The notes beneath the pieces were generated by a model. The model was given only the letters and a program-made list of their open reading frames with translations. It was not told the origin of the DNA and did not search any database. From JANNRA01 sp031401035 (GTDB lineage: Bacteria; Desulfobacterota; Binatia; HRBIN30; CADEER01): a stretch of 64,000 nucleotides of DNA. The translations under genes and the position numbers were made by a program. The stretch spans positions 20,533-84,532 of the forward strand of contig JANNRA010000150.1 in the NCBI GenBank assembly GCA_031401035.1, written 5' to 3'. The first letter of the stretch is position 1. Each line of letters begins with the position of its first letter. This document shows, piece after piece, positions 41,347 to 49,139 of the stretch.

Positions 41347-41778
41347 GCGGCGCAGGGGCTCGACACCACCATCGAGTTCCAACCCGCCGACGTGCGCGCC
41401 TGGAACGGCCGGCGCGACGTCGACGTCGCCTACGCCCGCTTCCGGCTCACCCACCTCGAGGACCCGGCAGCGATGGTGCGGTCCTCCTCGCCCACCTGCG
41501 CCCGGGCGGCACGGCGATCCGGACATCGGCCCGCGGCTGCCCGACCTGCTGCTCGACGCCCAACCACCGGCGCTGCAAGGCGAGCTGAAGCTGCTCTCGG
41601 CGATCACGATGGAGAACGTCGCCCCGGCGGTGCTCGAGGAAGATCTGGCGACGGCGGACGAGGTCGCCGACCTCGTGCGGGCGTTGCACGACCAGGCAGC
41701 GGATCCGCACGTGCTCGGCGGTTTGCCGCGCATCGTCCAGGCCCTGGGGCGTGCGCTGAAGCGGGTCGCCGCGCGGCG
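41347..41778 (+). pseudogene. Broken SAM-dependent methyltransferase
   Basis: Pieces of one methyltransferase in different frames: I-E-F-Q-P-A-D-V-R-A-W ... Y-A-R-F-R-L-T-H-L-E-D-P-A (motif II/III), then, one frame over, L-L-A-H-L-R-P-G-G (41481-41510), then in a third frame D-I-G-P-R-L-P-D-L-L and L-L-S-A-I-T-M-E-N-V-A ... L-P-R-I-V-Q-A-L-G-R. The N-terminus (motif I) is gone, replaced by remnant A, and a central part is missing. Runs into the convergent sulfatase stop at 41779. Confidence 0.7.
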
Positions 41779-43482
41779 TCAGTTCGCCCAGTACACGTAC
41801 TCGTCGTCGGCGGCGATGTTCCCCTCGGCGACGTCCGCCATGGTCTTGTCGATCGGAATGGGTGCTTCGAGGGCCGCGGGGTACAGCGGGGTGCGTCCCG
41901 AGCGCCGGTGCGCGTCGAGCAACGCCGCAAGTTCCGCGACGACCTGCGGACGTTCGCTCGCCAGGTTGCGCTGCTCGGTCGGATCGGTGGCGAGATCGAA
42001 GAGCCAGTTCTTCGCCGGCCGCGCAGACACCTGCAGCTTCCAGTCGCCTTTGCGTACGACGCGGTACTCGCCGCTCTGCCAGAACAATACCTCGTGCGGC
42101 CGCGTGCCCGCGGCGACGTCGCCGGTGGCCCAAGGGAGCAGGTTGACGCCGTCGATGTCCACGTCATCTGGCCACCGCGACCCACCTGCCGCCGCGAGCG
42201 TCGGCATGAGGTCGATGTGGGCGACAGGGGCGTCGATCCGCGTCCCAGGTGCGATCCTTGCCGGCCATTTCACGAACAGCGGGACGCGAATGCCGCCTTC
42301 GAAGAACGTCGCCTTCCAGCCGCGATACGGCGCGTTGACGCCCGGAATGCCGATGTACCCGGCGCCGCCGTTGTCACTGGTGAACACGACGATCGTGTTC
42401 TCGGCGAGGCCTTCCTCCTCCAGCGTCCGCATGATCCGGCCGACGCTGCGATCCAGCGCCCGCACCATGGCGGCGTAGACGCGCAGCCGCGGCGGGCCCT
42501 CGACATGGGCGACGGCGTCGACGTCCTCCTGCGTCGCCTGCAGAGGCGTGTGGACGCCCCACTGCTCGAGGTACAGGAAGAACGGGCGGTGTTTATTGGC
42601 GCGGATCACCGCGAGCGCCTCGTCCGTGTAGTAGTCGGTCAGGTAGCCCCGCGGCGCGAAGCGTTCGCCGCCGTTCTGCATGGCCGAGTACCGCTGGGTG
42701 GCCCACAGGAATTTGTCGATGAGATCGAAGTCGAGCTTGGCGTTGACGACCTGGGCATCGTCTTCGGGCAGGTACAGGCCGCCGGCCATCGACAGGGCCT
42801 CGGCGAACCCCTGGGCGTTCGGCCCGAACTCGGGGCCGTGCCCGAGGTGCCACTTGCCGATCTGCACCGTGTGGTAGCCGCTGCGCTGCAGCACCTCCGC
42901 GACGGTCGTTTCGGACCCCGGCAGGCCCTGCAGTGCGAGCGGCGGCAGCGACCGGTCGGCCTCGGCGTCGTAGCGCACGGGCAACGCTTGCGACATGTCC
43001 TCGGCGTACATCGCGAGCACCCGGGCCATGTCGCGCGGCATGGGCGTGAACTCGAAGCCGGTGCGTGTCGGGTACCGGCCGGTCATGATCATGGCGCGCG
43101 ACGGCGCACACGTGGCGGTGCCGGCGTATGCCTGGGTGAAGGTCGCTCCGGCGGCGGCCAGCGCGTCGATGTTGGGCGTGGCCACGGCGCCGCCCGCGAC
43201 CCCGCCGCCGAACGTGGAGATATCGTTGATGCCGAGATCATCGGCGAGGATGACGATGATGTTGGGCGGGCGGACGCCCGCCGGCTCCGCGGGCGACTCG
43301 GGTCCGCGCGCCCACACGACGTCGCGGTTGGGAGCGATGTCGCCCCACGTCGCCACCGTCGTCAGCGCGTAGAAGATCAGGGGCTTCCGATACGCGTAGC
43401 CCAGCGCGCCGACCACGACGACGACGGCCACGACGCCCGCCAACGCCTTGGCGACCCCTCGGCCGGTTTCCGGCCGCCTCAC
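41779..43482 (-). CDS. Membrane-anchored sulfatase (arylsulfatase family)
   Basis: 567 residues starting at GTG 43482, which overlaps the GST stop (GTGA). N-terminal anchor helix (about 11-31), then the sulfatase fold: N-I-I-V-I-L-A-D-D-L-G (metal Asp pair), the formylglycine site C125-A-P-S-R with G-R-Y-P-T-R-T-G, G-K-W-H-L-G and D-N-G-G. The Cys-type site needs a formylglycine-generating enzyme, not in the window. Faces the periplasm or outside by anchor topology. Substrate sulfate ester unknown. The open frame upstream to 43785 is antisense noise. Confidence 0.9.
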   Translation of the reverse strand: MRRPETGRGVAKALAGVVAVVVVVGALGYAYRKPLIFYALTTVATWGDIAPNRDVVWARGPESPAEPAGVRPPNIIVILADDLGINDISTFGGGVAGGAVATPNIDALAAAGATFTQAYAGTATCAPSRAMIMTGRYPTRTGFEFTPMPRDMARVLAMYAEDMSQALPVRYDAEADRSLPPLALQGLPGSETTVAEVLQRSGYHTVQIGKWHLGHGPEFGPNAQGFAEALSMAGGLYLPEDDAQVVNAKLDFDLIDKFLWATQRYSAMQNGGERFAPRGYLTDYYTDEALAVIRANKHRPFFLYLEQWGVHTPLQATQEDVDAVAHVEGPPRLRVYAAMVRALDRSVGRIMRTLEEEGLAENTIVVFTSDNGGAGYIGIPGVNAPYRGWKATFFEGGIRVPLFVKWPARIAPGTRIDAPVAHIDLMPTLAAAGGSRWPDDVDIDGVNLLPWATGDVAAGTRPHEVLFWQSGEYRVVRKGDWKLQVSARPAKNWLFDLATDPTEQRNLASERPQVVAELAALLDAHRRSGRTPLYPAALEAPIPIDKTMADVAEGNIAADDEYVYWAN

Positions 43483-44654
43483 CGCGGTGGTCCGAAGATG
43501 AAGAAGTTGCGCGCGTCTCTGGTGACGCGTGGCGTCGGGACGAGCGCGAACAGATCGCCCGCGCCCAGGGAGTCGAGCAGGCCGTCGGCGGCCTCCCGGT
43601 CGCGGCCGGCGAGTCCGCAATAGTACTCCAGCGGCCGTTGCCATTTCCACACCGTATCGATGCGTGCGACGCGGCTGATTGGCACGCCGCGCATCTCGAA
43701 CGTGTGCCCACCGCACGCGGCCATGCCGTTGGGCAACGACGGGATCGATGTGCCCGCCGACGTGTCGGACACACTGGCGGCCCAACCGTTGTAGGTCGTC
43801 ATCAGGCTGCGAATCTCCGGGAAGAAATCGCCGCCGACGAGCCGCAGCACCTCCATCGTCGTCGCGAGGATCTCGTCACCGGGGGTGAAAGCGTCCTCGG
43901 CGTCCGGGAATTCCGGTGGGGGGAACTCGCGGGCATTCATGCGCTCGGTCCAGCGGTGCAGGCGCGGCGCGCGCTGGCGCATCAGTTGCGCGGGGTAGGG
44001 ATCGCGCGCGAAATGCCCGTACATCGGCGCCATCAACGCGCAATCGGCGATCGAGGCGCGCCCGCCGAAGAGGTACGGGTGGACCCGAAAGTGGGCGTTG
44101 AGGAGGTCGAAGAGCGCGACGGTGCTGGCCTCGATCGCCGGAATCGTTCCGGCGTGCACCCCCATCGGCCCCATGTGCGCATGCATCTGGCTGGCGACCG
44201 CTTCGCCGAGTTGTTGGACGAGTGCCACGTGGCTGCCCGCCGATGCGGTCCCGAACTCATCGATCACGAAGGGGTCGTTCGTCTCACGGAAGCTCCATCG
44301 ATAGTGGAGGCCGGCCGGCAGAAGCCCCTCGTCGGCGTAGACCTCGAGAATCAACGCGGCCAGTCGCTGGCGCGGACCGGCGGGGTAGAAGGGTCGTTCG
44401 GGATGGCGCACTTCCAGATGATCGATGATCTCGGAGCTGTCCTGGATCACCGTCCCGTCCGCCAGCTCGACGGTGGGCATACGCAGAAAGCCCGCCTTCG
44501 GCAGCACCTCGGTGAGAAAGTGCGGGTGGCTGACGAAGCGATCGACGAAGTCGAGCCGCTTCTGGCGCAGATAGGCTCGGGTCTTGGCCGAGTAGTACGA
44601 CGCCTCGGCGACGTAGTGGCGAATCGGCTCGCCAGGCTGTTGGCTCCCGGACAT
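43479..44654 (-). CDS. Glutathione S-transferase family protein, long form
   Basis: 391 residues. The N-terminal ~80 residues form a GST thioredoxin-like domain (S-Y-Y-S-A-K-T-R-A-Y-L-R, M-P-T-V-E-L-A-D-G, D-S-S-E-I-I-D-H-L-E), followed by the all-helical C-domain with G-G-R-A-S-I-A-D-C-A-L. A further ~130 residues are beyond ordinary GST length and form an extra C-terminal domain. Likely start ATG 44654. Coupled to the sulfatase downstream and 29 nt from the TetR gene upstream. Confidence 0.82.
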   Translation of the reverse strand: MSGSQQPGEPIRHYVAEASYYSAKTRAYLRQKRLDFVDRFVSHPHFLTEVLPKAGFLRMPTVELADGTVIQDSSEIIDHLEVRHPERPFYPAGPRQRLAALILEVYADEGLLPAGLHYRWSFRETNDPFVIDEFGTASAGSHVALVQQLGEAVASQMHAHMGPMGVHAGTIPAIEASTVALFDLLNAHFRVHPYLFGGRASIADCALMAPMYGHFARDPYPAQLMRQRAPRLHRWTERMNAREFPPPEFPDAEDAFTPGDEILATTMEVLRLVGGDFFPEIRSLMTTYNGWAASVSDTSAGTSIPSLPNGMAACGGHTFEMRGVPISRVARIDTVWKWQRPLEYYCGLAGRDREAADGLLDSLGAGDLFALVPTPRVTRDARNFFIFGPPR

Positions 44655-44683
44655 GACGTCGTCCTCCGATGAGTTGGGCCCCC

Positions 44684-45328
44684 TCAGGGGACGGTGCGTG
44701 ACGCGGTGCGGCGTACACGTCTTGGTTCCGGCGTGCCCTCGAGGAGGGCAGTCAAGATGCGCGCCAGCACGCGTTCGGCGCGCCCGACCGACAGGCCTCG
44801 ATCGGCGCGCAGCGCCTCCCAGGTCGACCACTCCGCGACGGTCGCGAGCGCGTCGAGCCGCTCGCGGCGGTCGGCGACCGCGAATCGCGCCAGTTCGACG
44901 GCGAAGACGCGGGCGACCTCGGCTTCGGCGAGACGCCGGCCTGCCGCAAGCCGTCGCGCGAGCTCAGGCGAAGCGCGCTGCATGCGCACCGCGACCCGGC
45001 GCACAGGCCGAACGGCCTCCAACAGTCGCGCCCGCTGCCGCACGAACGCCGTCAGGCGCGCGGCGAGCGGACCTTCATTCGGGCAGGGAGTGAGGAGCGG
45101 CGCCAGCCGCTCCATCTGGCGGTCGGCCGCCGCCGCGAAGAGCGCATCCAAATCGCTGAAGTGACAGAACAGCGCCCGCTCCGACACGCCCGCGGCCGCG
45201 GCGATGCGGGCCGCGGTGGGCCGATCGTCGCGATGCACGAGGTCGTCCAAGACGGCGTCGAGCATGACGGCCGCCGTCCGAGCACCGCGAGCGAATCGGC
45301 CGTCGGTCGGAGCCAGAGTCTGCGCCAT
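44684..45328 (-). CDS. TetR-family transcriptional regulator
   Basis: 214 residues from ATG 45328. The N-terminal HTH reads V-L-D-D-L-V-H-R-D-D-R-P-T-A-A-R-I-A-A-A-A-G-V-S-E-R-A-L-F-C-H-F, the classic TetR DNA-binding block; the rest is a helical ligand domain. A perfect palindrome lies 14-31 nt upstream of its start, between it and the divergent MFS fragment, so it likely represses itself, the GST-sulfatase genes and formerly the transporter. Confidence 0.85.
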   Translation of the reverse strand: MAQTLAPTDGRFARGARTAAVMLDAVLDDLVHRDDRPTAARIAAAAGVSERALFCHFSDLDALFAAAADRQMERLAPLLTPCPNEGPLAARLTAFVRQRARLLEAVRPVRRVAVRMQRASPELARRLAAGRRLAEAEVARVFAVELARFAVADRRERLDALATVAEWSTWEALRADRGLSVGRAERVLARILTALLEGTPEPRRVRRTASRTVP

Positions 45329-45342
45329 CGGGGCGTCGGTTA

Positions 45343-45359
45343 TTACAGTGGCACTGTAA
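45343..45359. promoter_or_regulatory. Perfect palindromic operator of the TetR regulator
   Basis: TTACAGTG-G-CACTGTAA: two exact 8-bp arms around one base. In the 74-nt intergenic space between the divergent TetR (ATG 45328) and MFS (ATG 45403) starts. Arm sequence is typical of AcrR/QacR-style TetR sites. Confidence 0.75.
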
Positions 45360-45402
45360 GTACAATGGCTCCAGGCCGCGGAGTGAGTACGGGTCCCGCA
45401 CG

Positions 45403-45850
45403 ATGGCGTCATCCGACGCCCTGCGGCAGTGGTACCGCGATGAACCTGTCCAGTCCCTCCCCATCGGCCGCGACTTTCTGTGCTGCCCCCCGAGGCCTCC
45501 GTCGCGCGCCCGGCACACGGTGCTGGCCGTCACCCTGGTGCTGACCGCGATCGCCTACCTCGATCGCGTCTGCATCTCCATGGCGGCGCCGGCGATGAAC
45601 GCCGATCTCGGCATCAGCGACCTGCACATGGGCTACGTCGTCAGTGCCTTCACCCTCGCCTACGCGCTCTTCGAGGTGCCGAGCGGCTGGCTGGCCGATC
45701 GCTTCGACGCCCGGCTGATGCTGACGCGCATCGTCGTCTGGTGGTCGGCGATGACCGCCGCCACCGGCCTGGTGACCGGCTTCGGCACGCTGGTCGCCGT
45801 GCGCTTCCTGTTCCGCGTCGGGGAGGCCGGCGCCTTCCCGAGCATGGCAT
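45403..45850 (+). pseudogene. MFS transporter, 3'-truncated by a transposase remnant
   Basis: About 149 codons of an MFS permease survive: first helices V-T-L-V-L-T-A-I-A-Y-L-D-R-V, the D-x-x-M-G-Y-V-V-S-A-F motif, W-L-A-D-R-F-D-A-R (the A-loop G-x-L-A-D-R type) and G-E-A-G-A-F-P-S-M. At 45850 coding similarity stops and IS91-like sequence follows. Only about four or five of twelve helices remain, so it is not functional. The formal open frame continues to 46272 through the remnant. Confidence 0.8.
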
Positions 45851-45858
45851 GGCGGATC

Positions 45859-46262
45859 GCCCATCCAACCTGCGGGTGCGACATACTGGCGATGTGTCGA
45901 AGGTCGCGGACGGAGGGGCAATGGCATGCGGCGGGGCGGCCGCAGGGGTCGCGCGTCGAGCTGACGGGCTCGGATTCATCCGCCGCCGCCGCGCCCGTCC
46001 GCGGCGCCCGACGGCACCGCGCCCGCCGGGGCCCCCGCACCCCCAGCCGGCCACGTCCGCCCCCGCCACGTCGTCCGGGCCGAGCTCCTGCGCCGGACCT
46101 TTGCCCTCAACCTGCTCGCCTGCCCGGACTGCGGCGGGCGGCTGCGCTTGGTGGCGACCATCGCCGCCCCGCGCGTGATTGCCAAGATTCTCACGCACCT
46201 CGGTTGCCGGTGGAGCCGCCGCGCGCCACGCCGCCGCGCCTGCCCACCTGGCGGCCGGACGA
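45859..46262 (+). mobile_element. IS91-like transposase 3' remnant, copy B
   Basis: In one frame: R-A-E-L-L-R-R-T-F-A-L-N-L-L-A-C-P-D-C-G-G-R-L-R-L-V-A-T-I-A ... R-V-I-A-K-I-L-T-H-L-G, the conserved C-terminal end of IS91/Y2 transposases. The N-terminal two-thirds with the catalytic tyrosines is absent, and frameshifts split the remainder. Same orientation as copy A, 4.8 kb apart, with the TetR-GST-sulfatase genes between. Confidence 0.78.
46239..46257. repeat. 19-nt shared motif, copy 3
   Basis: Third instance of CCTGCCCACCTGGCGGCCG, near the right end of remnant B; identical to copy 2 over 24 nt (46238-46261). From 46263 to 46492 there is no gene I can support apart from a terminator. Confidence 0.6.
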
Positions 46263-46370
46263 CGCCGCCTGAGCGGCGCCCCCGCGATCGAGGTCGCGGC
46301 GGGCGTGAATCGGCGCCGAAGTTCGACCTCTTTCGGCGTGCAGGCGTGCTCCCCGTAGGCAGTCTGAATG

Positions 46371-46405
46371 TTAAACCACCGGAGTCGGTTCGACGACCTC
46401 GGTGG
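46371..46405 (-). terminator. Intrinsic terminator of the Ltp2-like operon
   Basis: Arms 46376-46387 and 46394-46405 pair in 10 of 12 positions (CCACCG...CGGTGG) around GTTCGA; on the minus strand TTTAA follows. Lies 88 nt after the Ltp2-like stop at 46493. Confidence 0.5.
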
Positions 46406-46492
46406 GGCCCATCGTGGATGCCGATGCGGGGTCAAGCGGCGGGCCGATGTACACACGCCACCCGAGAGCAACCGCCCACATCGCGCGATGCG

Positions 46493-47659
46493 CTAGTCGC
46501 GTCCGAGGATGAGCCCACTGGTCGGGCAGCCCGTGCCCGCGGTGACGAGCACGTGCTCGACGCCGTCGACCTGGTTGCACGATGTGCCGCGGATCTGGCG
46601 CACCGCTTCGCTGATGCCGTTCATGCCGTGGATGTAGGCTTCGCCGAGCAGGCCGCCGCTGGTGTTGATCGGCAGCCGACCGCCGAGCGACAGGTTCTCG
46701 ATCGTCGCGAAGTCCTTGCCCTCGCCGCGCCCGCAGAAGCCGAGCTCCTCCAGCTGCACCAGCACGAACGGCGTGAAGTGGTCGTAGAGAAACGCGGTCT
46801 GGATGTCGGCGGGGGTCAGGCCGGACTCGGCCCACAGCTTCCTCGCAACCACGGCCATCTCCGGCAGGCCGATGATCTCCGGGCGGTAGTAGCTGGTCAT
46901 CAACTCGCCGTCGTCGGCGGCGCCCTGCGCGGCGGCGACAATCAGAGCCGGCCGCTGGCGCAGATCGCGGGCGCGCTCCGGGGTCGTCACCACCAACGCG
47001 ACGCCGCCGTCGCTCTCCTGGCAGCAGTCGAGCAGGCGCAACACCGGCTCGACGATCCAGCGCGAGCGCTGATGGTCCTCGAGGGTGATCGGGCGCTCGT
47101 AGAACCACGCCGCGGGGTTGGTCGCCGCGTGCCGGCGGTCGACCACCGCGATGCGGCCGAAATCCTCGTTGGTGACGCCGTGCTTGTGCATGTAGCGGCG
47201 CGCGTTCAGCGCCACCCAGCTCGCCGGTGAGAGGAGCCCGTAGGGCCCGTACATGTCGAGAAACGGCGGCAGCGTCGCGGTCGCCATGCCCGGACCGCCA
47301 AAGCGCATCCCGGAGCGCTCGTTGAAGGCGCGGTAGCACAGCACGACGTCGGCGGCGCCGGTGGCGATCGCCATCGCCGCCTGCATGACGACGGCGCAGG
47401 CGGCGCCACCACCGTAGGGAACGCGCGCGAACAGCCCCAGGGCCGGGATGCCGAGATTGCGCGCCACGTCGATCTCCTCGCTGGAGTCCATCGTGAAGGT
47501 GACCATGCCGTCGACGTCGCGTGGATGCAGGCCGGCGTCGTCGAGCGCCGCCTTGGATGCTTCGCAGGCGAGCTGCAGCTCGCTGCGCCCCGACGCCTTC
47601 GAGAACTCGGTCTGGCCGATGCCGGCGATGGCGGCGCGGTTGCGCAGCGACCGGCTCAT
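46493..47659 (-). CDS. Ltp2-like thiolase-fold aldolase (non-thiolytic lipid-transfer protein)
   Basis: 388 residues, thiolase superfamily. By alignment with the active thiolase at 22.4 kb, the nucleophile Cys position is Gly (Y-G-G-G-A-A-C-A-V) and the G-H-P His position is Tyr (G-G-L-L-G-E-A-Y-I-H-G), as in Ltp2-type retro-aldolases that release a ketone and propionyl-CoA after side-chain hydration. It needs a DUF35 partner in the known steroid system; a DUF35 protein is two genes upstream. ATGA overlap with the MaoC gene. Confidence 0.85.
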   Translation of the reverse strand: MSRSLRNRAAIAGIGQTEFSKASGRSELQLACEASKAALDDAGLHPRDVDGMVTFTMDSSEEIDVARNLGIPALGLFARVPYGGGAACAVVMQAAMAIATGAADVVLCYRAFNERSGMRFGGPGMATATLPPFLDMYGPYGLLSPASWVALNARRYMHKHGVTNEDFGRIAVVDRRHAATNPAAWFYERPITLEDHQRSRWIVEPVLRLLDCCQESDGGVALVVTTPERARDLRQRPALIVAAAQGAADDGELMTSYYRPEIIGLPEMAVVARKLWAESGLTPADIQTAFLYDHFTPFVLVQLEELGFCGRGEGKDFATIENLSLGGRLPINTSGGLLGEAYIHGMNGISEAVRQIRGTSCNQVDGVEHVLVTAGTGCPTSGLILGRD

Positions 47660-48096
47660 GCCCCCGCTCCCGCCAGCGGCAGGCCGACCACCGCCGTTCC
47701 CGAGACGTGATCGCCCTGATCATTGGTGGCGCGGAACTCGATCTCGACGATGCCCTCGCCGTCGATCCGCGACTTCCCGGTGACCGTCCCGGTGTACGCG
47801 AGGGTCGAGCCGGCATAGGCCGGCACGCCGAGGCGAATCGCGATCCGCCGCACCATCGACTGCGGACCGGCCCAATCCGTCAGGAAGCGGCTGCAGAGGC
47901 CGTTGTCGGTCATGATGTTCATGAAGATGTTCGGCGAACCCTGCGAGTTGGCGTAGTCGCGGTCGTGGTGCACGGGCATGAAGTCGCGCGTCGCGATTGC
48001 GCCGCCGACCACCACCGTGGCGGTCACATCGATGGTCATCGGCGTGATCGGGTCGCCGACCCGGATCGCGTTCCAGTCGAGCGTTGTCGTTTTCAT
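47656..48096 (-). CDS. MaoC-like hot-dog hydratase (ChsH1-like)
   Basis: 146-residue single hot-dog domain with the hydratase-2 motif region A-T-R-D-F-M-P-V-H-H-D (Asp/His pair) and A-Y-A-G-S-T-L-A-Y. In the mycobacterial steroid pathway two small MaoC-fold chains form a heteromeric enoyl-CoA hydratase; this protein would supply the catalytic side. Overlaps the Ltp2-like start by 4 nt; 19 nt after the DUF35 gene. Confidence 0.82.
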   Translation of the reverse strand: MKTTTLDWNAIRVGDPITPMTIDVTATVVVGGAIATRDFMPVHHDRDYANSQGSPNIFMNIMTDNGLCSRFLTDWAGPQSMVRRIAIRLGVPAYAGSTLAYTGTVTGKSRIDGEGIVEIEFRATNDQGDHVSGTAVVGLPLAGAGA

Positions 48097-48115
48097 AGGT
48101 CGCAGTAAGTCTCCG

Positions 48116-48532
48116 TCAAAGGGTGGGGGCGCCGGCGCTCCGCGGGCGGAACTGGGGCAGCGACACCCCGTTGTCGAAATGCTCGACGTAGGCCTGCACC
48201 GGCATACCGATGGTCACGTCGTCGGGGTCGACGTCGCGGAGGTTCGAGACGATGCGCGTCCCCTCCTCCAGCTCGACCAAGGCGACGATGTAGGTGCCCT
48301 CGAACCACGGCCACTGCGGGTGGCGCGGCAGCACGAAGCTGTACACCGCGCCGCGTCCCGAGGACTCGATCGTGTCCCAGGCCAGCGAGTGGCAGCGCGG
48401 GCACATCGGCCGCGGCGGATGGCGCAGCGCCGCGCAGCCGCAGCAGCGCTGGATCAGCAGTCGACCCTCCTTCAGGGCGTCCCAGAAGAACAGGGTGTCG
48501 GGCGTTGTCGTCGGAGCCAGGCGGTCGCTCAT
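48116..48532 (-). CDS. DUF35 zinc-ribbon/OB-fold protein
   Basis: 138 residues: a rubredoxin-like zinc ribbon C-C-G-C ... C-P-R-C (about 31-47) then an OB fold (V-Y-S-F-V-L-P-R-H-P, I-V-A-L-V-E-L-E-E-G, V-S-N-L). In mycobacterial ChsH2 this domain is the C-terminal half of one protein and binds Ltp2. Here it is its own gene, starting in the stop of the MaoC-like gene upstream (48529-48532 overlap), so the fusion is split. Confidence 0.87.
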   Translation of the reverse strand: MSDRLAPTTTPDTLFFWDALKEGRLLIQRCCGCAALRHPPRPMCPRCHSLAWDTIESSGRGAVYSFVLPRHPQWPWFEGTYIVALVELEEGTRIVSNLRDVDPDDVTIGMPVQAYVEHFDNGVSLPQFRPRSAGAPTL

Positions 48533-49092
48533 TTCAGGAGAGCCTCCAGGTCGGGCTTGAACTTGAGGATGCGGAACATCTGCCGGCCGACGACCTCGCC
48601 CTGCTGGTCGCGGAACGTCGTCACCCAGGTGATGAAATACCCCGGCCCAAGCCGCGTCTGCTTCCGCTCGGAGACCGACTCGATCACCATCGTCGAGGTG
48701 ACGACCTCACCGAGGCGCAGATAGCGGATGATGTCGAACTCGGAATTGGTCGCCAACGTGGCGATGAAGCCGGCCGCGTCGAAGGGCGTGAGCGGATTCT
48801 GGGCCCCTTCCGTCGGCGAACCACCGCGCGCCGCGATGCCGCTGATCTTCGGCGTCGGCATGGTCCACGTCTGCAGCATCAACGGCGGCGCGACGATGCC
48901 ACCGAAGCGCGATGCCGCCGCGAATGCGGCGTCGGTGTACACCGGATTGTGGTCTTCGAGCGCCGCCGCCCAGTGCCGGATCATCGGCTGGTTGACGGGA
49001 TCGGGCGCCAGCGCAGGCGCGCCGACGGGTTGACCGATCAGCGCTCGCATGGCGGCGACTGCCTGCTCCTCGCGCTGCGTGTCGTCGGACAT
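48529..49092 (-). CDS. MaoC N-terminal-like dehydratase (ChsH2 N-domain-like)
   Basis: 187 residues from ATG 49092 (GAGGGGAG upstream). Hot-dog domain of the FAS1-like dehydratase type: I-R-H-W-A-A-A-L-E-D-H-N-P-V-Y, A-P-P-L-M-L-Q-T-W, L-R-L-G-E-V-V, G-P-G-Y-F-I-T-W. Corresponds to the N-terminal half of ChsH2. Followed at once (ATGA) by the DUF35 gene. Frame open to 49143 but the chosen ATG has the ribosome site. Confidence 0.84.
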   Translation of the reverse strand: MSDDTQREEQAVAAMRALIGQPVGAPALAPDPVNQPMIRHWAAALEDHNPVYTDAAFAAASRFGGIVAPPLMLQTWTMPTPKISGIAARGGSPTEGAQNPLTPFDAAGFIATLATNSEFDIIRYLRLGEVVTSTMVIESVSERKQTRLGPGYFITWVTTFRDQQGEVVGRQMFRILKFKPDLEALLK

Positions 49093-49139
49093 CAGGTGCT
49101 CCCCTCTGGTTTCGAACGTTGTACCATCACGCCGTTCGT

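Noticed and set aside
38906..43623. Very long frames over the P-type ATPase (minus, 745 aa) and across the sulfatase (plus, 962 aa)
   Set aside because: Low-complexity Arg/Gly/Ala composition and conflict with motif-supported genes on the other strand.
41081..46262. Intact composite transposon
   Set aside because: Both transposase copies are short 3' remnants with frameshifts; no complete transposase or matching ends are visible.
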